A stretch of 64,000 nucleotides of DNA from Dipylidium caninum (lineage: Eukaryota > Platyhelminthes > Cestoda > Cyclophyllidea > Dipylidiidae), in NCBI GenBank assembly GCA_017562135.1, contig QEYB01001116.1:62001-126000 (forward strand), in the 5' to 3' direction. Below the pieces are notes generated by a model. It was not told where the DNA came from, did not search any database, and was given only the letters and a program-made list of their open reading frames with translations. Shown in pieces: positions 1 through 10,330 of the stretch. The position numbers and the translations under genes were made by a program. The number at the start of each line of letters is the position of its first letter. Within the stretch, counting starts at the first letter, position 1.

Positions 1-1682
1 TAAGGAGCATGTCATATACTCCGCAGAGCAGAAATTCTCGCAGTTTTCTTTTGGGATTTAGAAGCATTCCACTCGGATGATTGGAACGCGAGAGTAGGGA
101 GAAGAAGCTTATCCATGCAAACATCACTTTGCGAAGACGTTGATCCGAGTTTCGATAGGCGGCAATGAAGGGATTCACATCACTCTTCCAGATTTCCCAC
201 TTACTTTGCTTTTTGCCCTCAACCATGAAGCAATTCGCATCACGACTTCATCTTTATGGATGAGACATCATAATGTCTTCGACGGATTCTTACTCATCAA
301 GAAAACAGAACAGAATGATGATTCCTAAGCGCAGATGTGTTGCGGCCTTTGATCCAGTCATCGGCACGGTGACATCAGCAGCATGCAACCGATGACTCGC
401 GCTTCGACGGACGCAGAGTGCGCGAGTGTGCGAGTGAGGAGTGAAGGCAAAGCCGCATTCGCCAAGCGGAAACTGTTGAGCTGACGTGAGTTCAACGAGC
501 GCCAGTGCAACTTCAACGGTAAGACGACAGTGGTCCCACAAAGACAAGCGGCTATTCCTAACCATTCCATTTCTCTCTTTCTCTCTCTTCCTCATTCGTG
601 TTGTCCCACGACACAGTGCACTGAATGACCGGCCACTCCGTGAACGGCATCGCCCGTCCGGTCACGAGATCCGCTAATGCCTAGACAAACGCTTGAAGCC
701 GCCGGGCTGCAGGGGCTGGCCTGCAATTTCGTCAACATCCTGCTCACATAGATCTGCCGTCGGGGTCTCGCGTTGTCGAGGAAGGCAGGTTGTGGCCTTC
801 GCATTGGACTGAAGCGCGTCCGCACTCTGAGCGCATGTTAGCCACATTGCAGTCAGTCGCCGTCAAACCGGTCAAATTGGATGTAGGCTGGGCTGGACGA
901 AGAACAAAGCCGCATGGTGGACTTGTGTAGGCGAGCAGCTCTTCTCTCAACAACCTGCCTCTGGCCTTGGCCAGTTCTTCGTGCTTCAGTTGTCTTGCTT
1001 CGAGACGACTTGGCATTATTTTGTGACATGAGTCGCCTTTAAGATCGAAAGATAGACGCTTCAGCATCGGAGTAGCACTGGAGAGGTTGAGACCAATTAA
1101 TGTGGACTACTTGTCCACATAGGACTGCCTTCGATGACGTGGCTGTCTCCTCGTCTTTCCCCACCAGGTACTAGTTTGTGCGCGCAAATTCCTCCTGCAC
1201 TCCAAGATTTTAATTAATTGCCTTTTGCCAGATTGGTCAAAGATTACCCAGGTGGGAGAGGCAAAATGGGCCTCAAAGCTCTGCAACCTTGAGAAAATCA
1301 ACTGCTCTGCTTGGGCAATTTTCACCAAAACCCCACATTTCCGCACATCTGGAAGAAAGTACGAATTTCCCCTAGCGAAAAATAGAGGAAGGGGACGACT
1401 TAGGGACTGGCTGCGTTAGATGTTCACTTCCACTGACGTTGATCGTCGGCAGAAACCTGAAATGTGTTTATGCGACCTTCGTCTGATGCGGCCTTCCACA
1501 AGAGCTGCTTGGGGTTTCGACCGGCCCGCAATAGCTTAGTCGTAACTTCCGAAGAATCTGCTTCCGCCATGAAGCAGATATTGCAACTAAGAGCAGCATG
1601 ATTCACTTCATTTTGGTCGACAGAACACTTTGCTGTCTAATGTACTAAAGCAAATCCTTCCGCTGCAGCAAAAGAGACCTGC

Positions 1683-2050
1683 TTATCGAGTTTGAAAAAA
1701 GGAGACCTCAAGTTGGAAAACTGAAATCAATGCCTTTTGCTTTGACCGGCCACACCGATGGTCGCCTGAAGATGAACAAGCTCGCTTCAGTAAAGTCGCC
1801 AGAGAAATCACACCAAAACGGAGTAATCGAAGCAGGTGGAGGTGGACTTCGTTCATGTGACTAGTCACGGATCGCTGAATGCGTTCGCGAGCACCAGGGA
1901 CAATCTCGTCTTCCCTATGTACGGAAGCCTTGCCTGAGGACAGAGTCTGCAGCAATAATTTGATTGAATGGATCGTGGAATCTGAGGAAGAACAGACTTG
2001 CAGTCAAACAAAACAGAGCACTGGGGCAAAGGGTTGTCTCACACTTTTCA
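1683..2050 (+). repeat. Module T, copy inside direct repeat 1
   Basis: A segment of about 370 bp recurs three times: here, at 58568-58937 (its direct-repeat twin) and at 56472-56860 (diverged, just upstream of direct repeat 2). Shared landmarks include the stretch beginning ggccacaccg and the stretch gtctgcagcaataat. No ORF is conserved convincingly across the copies, so it is annotated as a dispersed repeat of unknown origin. Confidence 0.8.
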
Positions 2051-2380
2051 CGCGGTCATCGCTCAGAATTGGAACCATCCCAGTACTGACACCGCAATGG
2101 CGGCAGCCTTCTCAAGTAAAAGACCGTTTTCGACAAGAAAGTCCTGCACGTGCTACTATACCTGACTCGTGCTATGATAGCAAATAGGGGACTTAGGTCT
2201 GAGAAGTCATGAAGCGCCTTACAAATTGACGATTTTCGCGTCAAACCCTCGTCTCCCAACTAATCACCCATCATTTTGCTGTTTGTCAATCAGATCCGGC
2301 AAAAGAGACAGCTTAAATGCTCGAAGCTGAGTGAAAAGCGCATTTGGCCCGTTATCCACTGCCGAGTGCTTGAGATGATG

Positions 2381-2660
2381 CGGAGATGAGAAGGTGAGGC
2401 AGATTGCGGATTCTCCGCAAGCTGCCTATTTCGGGAGCTCGACCCATCACTGGAAGTGAATCGCTCTCTTCAGTCAACACCTCCACCCATCACTCCACTT
2501 CCCCTCTGCCTCCTGTTAACAAAGCTACAGCAAGCACAGTCCCCTTCCGCTAAGACCCATGTCCAAATTGTTGTGGCCTCCGAAGTGGCGCTTTCGACGA
2601 CGATGGGTTGGTCTCCATCCTCTGATCCAACGCGGAATCATGTGACCAGTTAAATTCGAG
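2381..2660 (+). repeat. Replaced block within direct repeat 1
   Basis: The flanking sequence is nearly identical in the two direct repeats, but here 280 bp faces a different 216 bp (59268-59483). A shared island of about 56 bp rich in ccacccatcactcc remains in the middle. This looks like a local rearrangement or replacement rather than drift. Confidence 0.75.
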
Positions 2661-2735
2661 ATTTTATGACTCGCTCACTGCTCTCGCTTCGCGCAGCCTC
2701 CAAGACACCTCGGACACTGTCACGTGTAACAATGC

Positions 2736-4620
2736 AGGGAGTCATACGCGTCACTAACTAGATGATGAGGAAATTGGCTAATAACATGTATTCGTAGAAA
2801 GCATTCGTGTACAACAGAAGGGGAGTCATACTTACACATAGAAGCACGCATGAACACAGGGTCGATACACAGATTTACAGATGCCAGTCCAAGAGGGGTG
2901 CGGTCTCTACGGGTCAGGTTATCAAGGACAAAGCCTCCGTCACTCGAAACCTGCACGGCGGCCTGGAGCCCCGTGCTCGCCATGTTCCTCTTATGAAGAC
3001 ATCACAACACCATGGCGTCTCTGTCAACGCCAGCAACGACAAGTTGCTCCACGCAAGCTTCTTCATTCCTAACCTCCGGGCAGTATCTGAGGCGGCTCTG
3101 CGTCAAAAGCCTCATGCTGAGAATTATCGCAGCCTGTTCTATTCTCGAGACCTCGTAGCCCAACGCGCGTTTACGTTGTAGGATGCTTCGGGCTACCGAC
3201 TCCTCGCCGTACTTCTCATTCTTTTCTTGCCACACTGTGGCCATCCGTCTCTCGCCAGGAATAGCCACGTCCATCGCAATGCCCGTGTCGTCCCCAACAC
3301 AACGAGGTCTGGTTTGCACAAAGACCGTGTCAGTGGTGTTAACTCGGAGTTGGACACCTCCAACGTAGATGCGCGGATAAGTCTTCTCCGGGTGGTCCAC
3401 ACAGCGGGACCACTCCCGACCGGTGTGAAAACCGCTGAGATAGGACCCATCCTCAATCCGGCAGGAGAAGTCCCTCCAAACCTCTCGACTACTCGTCCCA
3501 TGGCGTGACCGCGCTGTGAAGTTTGTCCGATTAAACAGGCCATCACCGCGGACCTCGTTAGGTGTTGTAGGTTTGGGTCCGTCGATCGAAGGAGTTTGTC
3601 TCGCCACTCCCTCTTATGAAGTGGTACTGTGGAGGAAAGCGAGGGTGTCCCAAGTCTGCCCTCTTTGACGTCCGTACGGAAGAATGCTCTCCCTGTATTG
3701 TGAGGCAATCCAAGCCAGGATCGCAGTCCTGCAGTACCTGCCAGTCCAGGACTTTTGGCGTCATCCCATTGGCCACTGCTAGCGTGAGAGATTGGTGCAG
3801 ACAAGGGAAGGGAGAGGTTCTCAAGGAGATCATCCGCTGTTATTGGAGTTTCTGCGACGCCCTGGCGAGGTGGTGAAGCCAGGTATGTAGGCGCTCACTG
3901 TGGTTGGTCGGTGCGCGTCCACGCCAGGTGAAGTTCACCCCTAGGTACTCGAACCAATCCTCCAGCCCCGAACGCCGAAAGGGCTCCCAGTCGACAAGAT
4001 CACGTGGGGAGGCCACTACGACCGACTGCTTGTTCTTAGTAGCGCCCACAATTGTTCGAGTGAATGCTTTCCTCTCGTTCACTGTCATCCTCGCCGCACG
4101 AAGGGCAGATCGCAAACGTCTCAGCTTATAACTGAGCTGCTGCAGCGTGGGACCGAGGAGAATCAATTCATCAGCGTATGCAATAGCATCTACCGTTGCA
4201 CTATTCGAGCATGCTCCCAGTTCTGCAGAGGCTAAACATAAAGCCTCATCTAACGCCATGACAAAAAAGGTGCCAACACAGCGGATCGCCTTGGCACACT
4301 CCGCGTTGTGGAGTTAGGCGGCGCGAGCCCACGAACGACTCAGCGTCGCAATAACCGCATCTGATCAAGTCGAACAAGGGCGTCTGGACGCCAGTTAGAT
4401 ACCGCACGAAATATTGTATCTCGTGCCACGACACATCCAACTCCGTGGGACATAAGCCGTAGTGTAGTCGACCTCTTTCCCTCGAGATTCCATCCAGTAC
4501 CTTCGTCGCCTCAAAGGCACCGTCACTGTTCTAAGCGTGCACTGCTCTCTCATCTCTGTTTCCTCGGTCGTGACGCACTGCTTACATAAGATATTGCCAA
4601 CCTGGTGGTCTGGCTCACTC
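2736..4620 (-). pseudogene. R2-like non-LTR retrotransposon, decayed (RT + endonuclease)
   Basis: On the minus strand, from 4620 down, the pieces appear in family order. First come the reverse transcriptase finger/palm residues, then GVCQGDPL (4279-4302), then the catalytic box at 4167-4178 reading YADE where active enzymes have YADD. Next is EYLGVNFTWRGR (about 3915-3955), and then a restriction-like endonuclease with KPDLV (3301-3315), DVAIP (3258-3272) and the lysine of WQEKNEKY (3210-3236), the PD-(D/E)xK set. Frames shift at the A-run near 4262 and between KPDLV and DVAIP. The conserved 3' tail (2736-2784, minus) is shared with the plus-strand elements at 6301 and 6703. Known R2 proteins nick DNA and reverse-transcribe at the nick; this copy cannot. 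The N-terminal zinc fingers are absent. Confidence 0.85.
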
Positions 4621-4635
4621 ACACTTCCGTTACTT

Positions 4636-5230
4636 CGATTCGCTTTCTAGAAGCGTGACGGCACGTTTGAGGCAGCCAACTTATTGGATGAAATATTGCC
4701 ACGGAGGCAGTCACAATCGTGACTTGACACTCGCAAGCGTAGATGTGCTTCCCAAAACACAATTTTCCGCACGACTTCTTTCGGCGCTCCGCTGACCTTG
4801 CTCGACCTCCTGCAGTGCGGGGTTTCGGACGACATGGCGTTCCTGGCGTCTACCGCCTTGACGCCGATGTGCGGAGTCCGATAGGGTGACCCACTCTCTC
4901 CGTTTTTTGTTTGTCAAGCCCATTAAGGAGGCCTTGCGGCTTGCTGATCCATCCATAGGGGCGACAGTAGGAACAAGAAATCAGCTGCGAATACAACCCA
5001 CTTGATTTTGGAGACGGGGGAGTGCTTTCGCTCTTTCGGGCCTGAGGATACCTTTCACTTCTTTGGTGTGTACTTCACTTGGTGCGGACGGTCACACACG
5101 AATCGTCGTGGGTGCCTACAGAACTGGCTCTCGCACTTTACCAAAGCACCTCTCCAACCTCAACAGAGGGTGGTTCTTCTGAAGTCTTCCTGCTTCCTCA
5201 CCTGCACCATTTCATTGAGGGAGTAACTGT
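4636..5230 (+). pseudogene. R2-like reverse transcriptase fragment, plus strand
   Basis: This lies head-to-head with the minus-strand element. It reads a RT segment with FGAPLTLLDLLQCG, then GVR-stop-GDPLSP at 4873-4902, where the conserved glutamine codon has become TAG (4882-4884). It continues with FGVYFTWCGRSHTNRRG (about 5065-5120), which aligns with the YLGVNFTWRGR box of the minus element. The catalytic YADD segment between these boxes is missing, so there is an internal deletion. It ends against the 5' end of the next element. Dead fragment of the same family. Confidence 0.8.
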
Positions 5231-5239
5231 GACTCTCCG

Positions 5240-6355
5240 ACGCCTGGTCGGGGATAGCAGTTGCAGACCCGGGCTCCTCCTCGTGGTTCCCGCCAGGGAC
5301 GGGTGGCTGGGCCTCGGGATTGCTATCTTCTGGTCTCGGTCTCTTGACTTGGCCTTCCCAGCTAATGCCCTGGTCACCCCTCTGGACATTTCGGGCTGAC
5401 AAACCACTCCAGAGTTGAACTCTTGTCACGAATCCTGAAAACTAAATTCATACACCCAAGGCCTCTGCCCCGGTAAATTCTCATGGTCCAACAGGACAGG
5501 AGGGACGGTCTTGCCCGCTCTGCTCCCGTGCTTTCAAATCTCGCTCTGCACTTTCTAACCACCTCCGGAAGCATGCAGTGGACGATGGTGGTCATGCTTG
5601 TGAACCATGTCCTGCCAAGTTCCGCAGTGCTCGAGGTCTCACGCAACATATGAGACTGGGTCATCCTATTGAGTATAATGAGGCGAAACTGGGGCGATTA
5701 GAAGCGAAGCGTACTTATTGGAATGTCTCTGATGCACACCATTTGCGGCGTCTTCTACGCAATTTGCCCTGTGATCTATCACCTGAATCTATTGCTGAGA
5801 ATGTCAAGGAAGCATTTCCTGGCAAATCTGGGAAATTGCTCTTGTCGAAAGTGAGATCCTATCTCCAGCACCACCCGCAGTCTTCTGCCCAGGTTGAGGG
5901 CCCAACCTCCCCTCTTGGGGGCTCTGCTGTGGTTCCTCAGCGGTCTGAAGAGTTGTCTCAGGCCGCCTCTTCCTATCTTCGCAACGCGTCGGGCCCTTCC
6001 TCCGTGTTCCAAAACTCCAAGTCACACTGGACCGTCTCGCTTCTTCGGATGTGGAGGGTGCACGCGAGGCTTTGGAGCAGCACGCTAGTGCTTATTTCGG
6101 ACGAAAGTGGCTCTTTCTGGCAGTATTCGATGCTATGATGTCCATATGCGCGGTACTTGGAAGACTCGGGGGCGCGGACGAGGGCCAAGAGTCCCAACTC
6201 TTGGGACTTGCGTCTTCACTGTGTTGGACTGTGTTGCGTTGTTTGTTTTGTACTGCTATATTAAGTTGTGTACTGATGCTACCCAAAAATATATGTTCCT
6301 TGCCAAATGCCTCGTCATCCAATTAATGACGCGCATGACTCCTGCGGGGGTCATG
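5240..6355 (+). mobile_element. Internally deleted R2-like element: 5' end, zinc-finger ORF, 3' tail
   Basis: It starts with a GC-rich leader around 5262-5390 (gacccgggctcctcctcgtgg, later ctggtcaccc). The leader is nearly repeated at 6359-6450 before the next element. A zinc-finger ORF follows, and then a T/G-rich stretch, ccaaaaatatatgttc, and the family tail at 6301-6350 (gccaaatgcctcgtcatcc ... atgactcc). Reverse transcriptase and endonuclease are missing, although leader, N-terminus and tail are kept. This is inferred to be a non-autonomous derivative depending on a full-length relative. The twin is at 62071-63189. Confidence 0.65.
5446..6138 (+). CDS. N-terminal C2H2 zinc-finger ORF of an R2-like element (frameshifted copy)
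   Basis: The open frame begins after a stop at 5443. It holds two classical C2H2 fingers: CPLC-x12-HLRKH (from 5512) and CEPC-x12-HMRLGH (from 5599). Fingers of this kind precede the reverse transcriptase in R2-clade elements and bind DNA at the target site. A basic and helical stretch follows. Compared with 62278-63159, a one-base deletion near 5997 shifts the frame, so the last part is unlike the twin. No ATG lies before the first finger in this frame (the first in-frame start-like codon is GTG at 5578), so the real start is unclear. Probably inactive. Confidence 0.7.
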   Translation: MHTPKASAPVNSHGPTGQEGRSCPLCSRAFKSRSALSNHLRKHAVDDGGHACEPCPAKFRSARGLTQHMRLGHPIEYNEAKLGRLEAKRTYWNVSDAHHLRRLLRNLPCDLSPESIAENVKEAFPGKSGKLLLSKVRSYLQHHPQSSAQVEGPTSPLGGSAVVPQRSEELSQAASSYLRNASGPSSVFQNSKSHWTVSLLRMWRVHARLWSSTLVLISDESGSFWQYSML

Positions 6356-6745
6356 GTTGCGGACCCGGGCGCCTCCTCGTGGCGACCGCCGGCGTCCGAG
6401 GGCTTGCCCTCCCAGCTAAGACCTGGGTCACCCCGCCGGGGAACACAGGATGGCTCCTATCCGGGCGTATACCCGGCCATTGTGCCTCAGTATCCATCGA
6501 CCGGGTCTGATTGGAACGGCGGATTCTCGCGTGGTGACGCTACGAAGGTTGGACGTCTTCGGACTTCGCAGGGAACAAAGGTGCCTGTACATTCCCCCAA
6601 CCTAACAGACCTCTCCCTTCTTCGATTGCATTCTGTACTGTTGTTGTTGTTGTATTTGTTGTGTTGCATATACAGTTGCTCTCAAAAATATATCTTAAAG
6701 GTAGCCAAATGCCTCCTCATCTAATTGGTGACTCCTGAGGCGATG
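6356..6745 (+). mobile_element. Short element made only of R2-like leader and tail
   Basis: It begins with the same leader as the element before it (cggacccgggcgcctcctcg, then ctgggtcacc). After about 150 bp it goes straight into a gttgttgttgttg run, ctcaaaaatatatc, and the tail gccaaatgcctcctcatc (6703-6738). There is no coding region. Leader plus tail in 390 bp is what a SINE-like non-autonomous partner of a LINE looks like. It sits head-to-tail behind the 5240-6355 element. The twin is at 63190-63582. Confidence 0.6.
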
Positions 6746-7490
6746 GGTAAACAATTCTGCCCAGCTCTGCGATCGCGGCTGTGGTTGCCCAAATACACGT
6801 CGGCGGCCTTCCTTCATGCACATATCAAGGATGGCCGTATGGTGATTCCTTCGGCCTCCTCCACGATTCCAATTTACAAGAGGAAGAAACTAGACAGGCT
6901 CCTTAAATCAGCCAACCCAGACTCACAGCATCTGGCTCGTTCTCCACCCTTCGCTCGGTCGATTGGGTGCAATTCTCAGCCTAGACTTGGCCAATTTCCA
7001 CGACTGTGCTCTGGTACATGATGCCCGCTACTAGAGGTACAGTCTCATTGCCAGGTCTTCTGCAAACTCAACTTCAGCGGGCTAGGCGCGAGATCCTGCA
7101 TGAGCCTCGAGTTCCCTTGATTCCTTCCTTTTGCAAACCGGACCTTGTGTCGTTGGAATGACACGGCCATTCTGATGGTTGTGGATGTTACGCCTGAACA
7201 ACCGATGGCCACAACCTGGCGAGAAAAGGGGAAGAATTGCGGTAAGGAGCCGGTGCATGGCTGTATTAGGCGGCACCTGCGTGACCTTGGCTATAAAGCC
7301 TCGAGGGTGGAGAAGGCACAGATTGTATTCAGAAAGCATAGCGCAATAAAGGGAATACCGATTTCAACTGGAGTGTACTGGCCAGAGCTATTTGTTATGG
7401 ACTCAGAGTCTAGCGCAACTCGTCCCACTTTCCATCAACATAAACGTGGCTCAGTGCGACGCTCCCTCTCAGATGGTTGAGTAAAGGCGA
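6746..7490 (+). pseudogene. R2-like C-terminal fragment with restriction-like endonuclease
   Basis: It begins in mid-protein. AAFLHAHIKDGRMVIPS aligns with FRTDVKEGRLGTPS of the minus-strand element. KPDLV follows at 7135-7149 and VDVT at 7181-7192, then WREKGKNCGKE supplies the expected lysine. KPDLV and VDVT lie in different frames, with a stop (TGA, 7159-7161) between, so it is dead. The C-terminal end (ELFVMDSES ... SDG) has an inverted diverged copy at 14735-14914. The twin, 63584-64000, is cut by the window end. Confidence 0.8.
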
Positions 7491-8830
7491 TACAGATAAA
7501 GCCTATAGACACAGAGACTTGACCTCTCAATTAGAAGTCAACCCACGGTCCCACCATCTCTCCTTCACACATTTCCAACAACATAACTGACACAAACCAC
7601 AAGACAATATTCACACTGCAAAGGCCATAACAGTAAAAACAGCTAAATTACTCCAGGTTCAGTGAATAAGACACAAACTGACGAAAACGGTCACATCTCT
7701 CCTATCCCACTAGATCATCTAAGCATCGGATGAAGGAAACTAGAAGTCAATCGCGATGCTACAATGCAAACTAGTCCAAAATTCAATGAAAATGCTGGCG
7801 CAAGACAAGTAGACAACTCCTCATGCGTCATAACTCTCAATTTCACACAAAACCGAACTAGCGAAGATTATGCGCGGGAACGCCGGACAAATAAGCACTA
7901 CTTCAACTTAAGAAACACCCCAAAGCATACACAATCACGTCGGTTTTCCATGCATCCTCATGACTGTGTATCCGCAAGAACATAAGCTATCTCCGTTCCA
8001 AACATTGTCACGCCTACTGTTTCACGGTACTGGTACGGCTTCGCCTGACGTACCGCCGCCACAACAAATAGCGGTGTTCGGAATAATTGCGATAATGTTT
8101 TTCCAGCCTGATATAGGTGAGTGGACCTTGAATACCAACATCAGTGTCATCAACTATAGTTGCGACAAGTCCACTCACCCAACTACTCATTCTACCATTC
8201 TGCCCACCTTAACACCTCAGCTCCACTATTGTGGCAATGAGGATTTGAGACCAATAAATCATTATTGATGCATGTTAAGTAACAAGGATAGGCAGTTAAA
8301 CACTCACGATCTAAGCCATTCCCACCGGAGACGGGAAACGCACGTGAAGATCCCAACCGCTCACCGAGACGCGCGCCCGCCCAATCGGCCAACGCATCCG
8401 ATCCACTAAAACATTGCCAAAATATACTTCGCTTTTCCTGCCGATTCAATGTCACCGTCTACGCTGCGATTACCAATTTTTTTTGCTTTAATATTTTAGC
8501 TTACCTCGAAACGATTTCTTGGTTTTCTGAACCGCAGCCAATAAGCCTATACAAGGATGCCTCGTGTTATTTTTATTGCATTTACGCCATGTTCGCTCAT
8601 TTCCTCCGCACAGACCCACTCAGCATCCAAACATGTTATTTGGCGAGCGGTATTGTTCAGGCGTCATGCACACAACATGCACCTGAAATTCTCCTCACAT
8701 AATTGAAATACATCCTATCCTGCAATGTGACCACTTCCTCACCTTGCTTCCCTGCAGAAGGCAATGCTCTATTTAACATCAGGCAGCCTCCTCTGCCGGC
8801 TCTCTAACCGCAGTTCTTACACATTTTCTC
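7330..8830 (+). repeat. Old inverted duplication, left arm
   Basis: The reverse complement of 13560-14910 aligns along this segment with many substitutions and small indels (clearly diverged). Landmarks are gacttgacctctcaattagaag (7516), ccggatgaaggaaactagaag (7727; here catcggatg), and the taccgccgccacaacaaatag stretch (8050). The arm includes the end of the R2-like fragment, so the element was already there when the block was copied. No gene is supported in 7500-8830. Confidence 0.8.
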
Positions 8831-9709
8831 TCACCTCCCTCTCCATTCTGCCCTCTACCTTCCCAATAATTTCTTTCAGCGCCACTTTCCACAACTTCAA
8901 TCGCACGAACGGCGAAGCCAGCTAACGCGCAATGGACCCCTTGCCTCCACTTGTCTAAGCCGACCCCATTCCCTCTCAATCTTCACTCGCCACATAAACC
9001 AAGTCTCACGTGACACATAATCATCTCAGCATCATCGTGAGTTTCATTGAGCGAGGTAGTAATTGGTCGAGAGCAATAAATTAGTAAACTCGAGCTTTTT
9101 AATTTGATCAGATCATCGGCGCCAATGAAGATAGCAGCTTAGCACCCACTGTTCCATTAAGCAAGGCAGATATACAGTTTGGCGAACGTTTCGGGGAAGG
9201 GACACCGATATGGTGAGAAAGCAAGAGAATATTTTGACGAAGTCCTAGTGAATCGCCATCACCCTAGTTGGCGCCCGCCTCTCGATGCAGCAGTGTCTCC
9301 TGTCACTCTTCACCTTGTTCACGAGCCCACTCTGCACTTACTGATACGTCCCATCGACCATCGAGCACGCAGGAGGTGTCACAGCAACCCTAACATCCAC
9401 GACAACAACAGTCTCTACAACAGGAGACCATGTTCATCTGGCTGGAGGCCCCTCAACATGAGGCCACACAAATGCCCGAAGAACAAGTTGTGGACCACCA
9501 CTGCCTACCACGTCCCCAATAACCAGCCCCCCATTTCGATAGCGCTTCCGTCCAACGCACATCTCGCACCTCCAGTGTCAGCCTGCACACCACTGCAACG
9601 GTTGCCTTATTTATTCTCCACCTAGTAGCTTAACGCTCATATGACCGAGGGAATCGCAATAGTCACCGGCCGCAGAAGCAGTGAGAATTTAACACCATAA
9701 AAAAGCATT
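8831..9709. other. Stretch between repeat copies, no supported gene
   Basis: A 148-codon open frame (9179-9625, plus) begins with TTG, is rich in His, Pro and Arg, shows no domain and has no second copy in the window to test conservation. I see no splice-bounded exon that would make it credible. The rest has no repeat partner that I could find. Confidence 0.4.
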
Positions 9710-10330
9710 CCTGACGCATGTTTAGAAACAAGCATTATTGTTTAAATGCTCACAATTTAACCCATTCCCTGCAGAGCCTCTGAACACACGCGCAGCCACA
9801 AACGCTCATGGAAATCCGCGCCCATTCATTCCACAAGCACTTCGGATGGACTGAGACATTGTCAAAATATATACTGCTTTTCACACCGACTCGAAGTTTC
9901 CGTCTGCGGAGCAATCCCCAAACTGATCCGCTCTTTTGTCGCACGTACACTCAATACTAATCCCTTGACTCTCTGCACTGCCGCCAATAAGCTTATCGAA
10001 ATAATTCTCAGTGCATTATTTATTGCACATACGCCATTCTGCCTCGCTCAGTGTTGCCCTACAAATTTGGCCATTTACTCGTCGCCTAAGGCGACTCTCC
10101 TCTGTCAAAGCCATGCTCACGCAGCTACTCAGCGCTGTGCAAAGCCGAATTGCGACGAGTAGCCAGGCGACTGGTGAATGTGGGTTCTTTCCCAAGGAGC
10201 GTAGGACGCCGATTCCCTACTTGTTTGACCTTCCCTCAAGCTGCAACATTGTGACTCACAATGCTCTGGTTGACATCAGGCAGCCTTCTCTGCCGCCTCC
10301 TCTGTCAGAGTTTCTCACTTCTCTGGCCTC
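9710..10330 (+). repeat. Third copy of the old inverted-repeat segment
   Basis: It is parallel to 8277-8830. Shared landmarks are cattgtcaaaatatatactgc, ccaataagcttatcg, attgcacatacgcc and tgacatcaggcagcc. The spacing of about 1.45 kb from the left arm suggests an old tandem duplication. Its far end runs into the left arm of the 1.85 kb palindrome. Confidence 0.75.

Larger units (their letters stand above)
1..7165 (+). repeat. Large direct repeat, copy 1 (cut by window start)
   Basis: Base 1 onward matches 56884 onward in the same orientation up to the window end (7165 pairs with 64000). The copies differ mainly by single-base indels, scattered substitutions and one replaced block (2381-2660). 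The repeat holds all the R2-like pieces listed below. The true repeat may continue beyond both window edges. The offset is about 56.8 kb, so this could be one period of a long tandem duplication, or an assembly duplication. Confidence 0.95.

Noticed and set aside
9179..9625. 148-codon His/Pro/Arg-rich ORF
   Set aside because: TTG start, no motif, no splice context and no second copy to compare.
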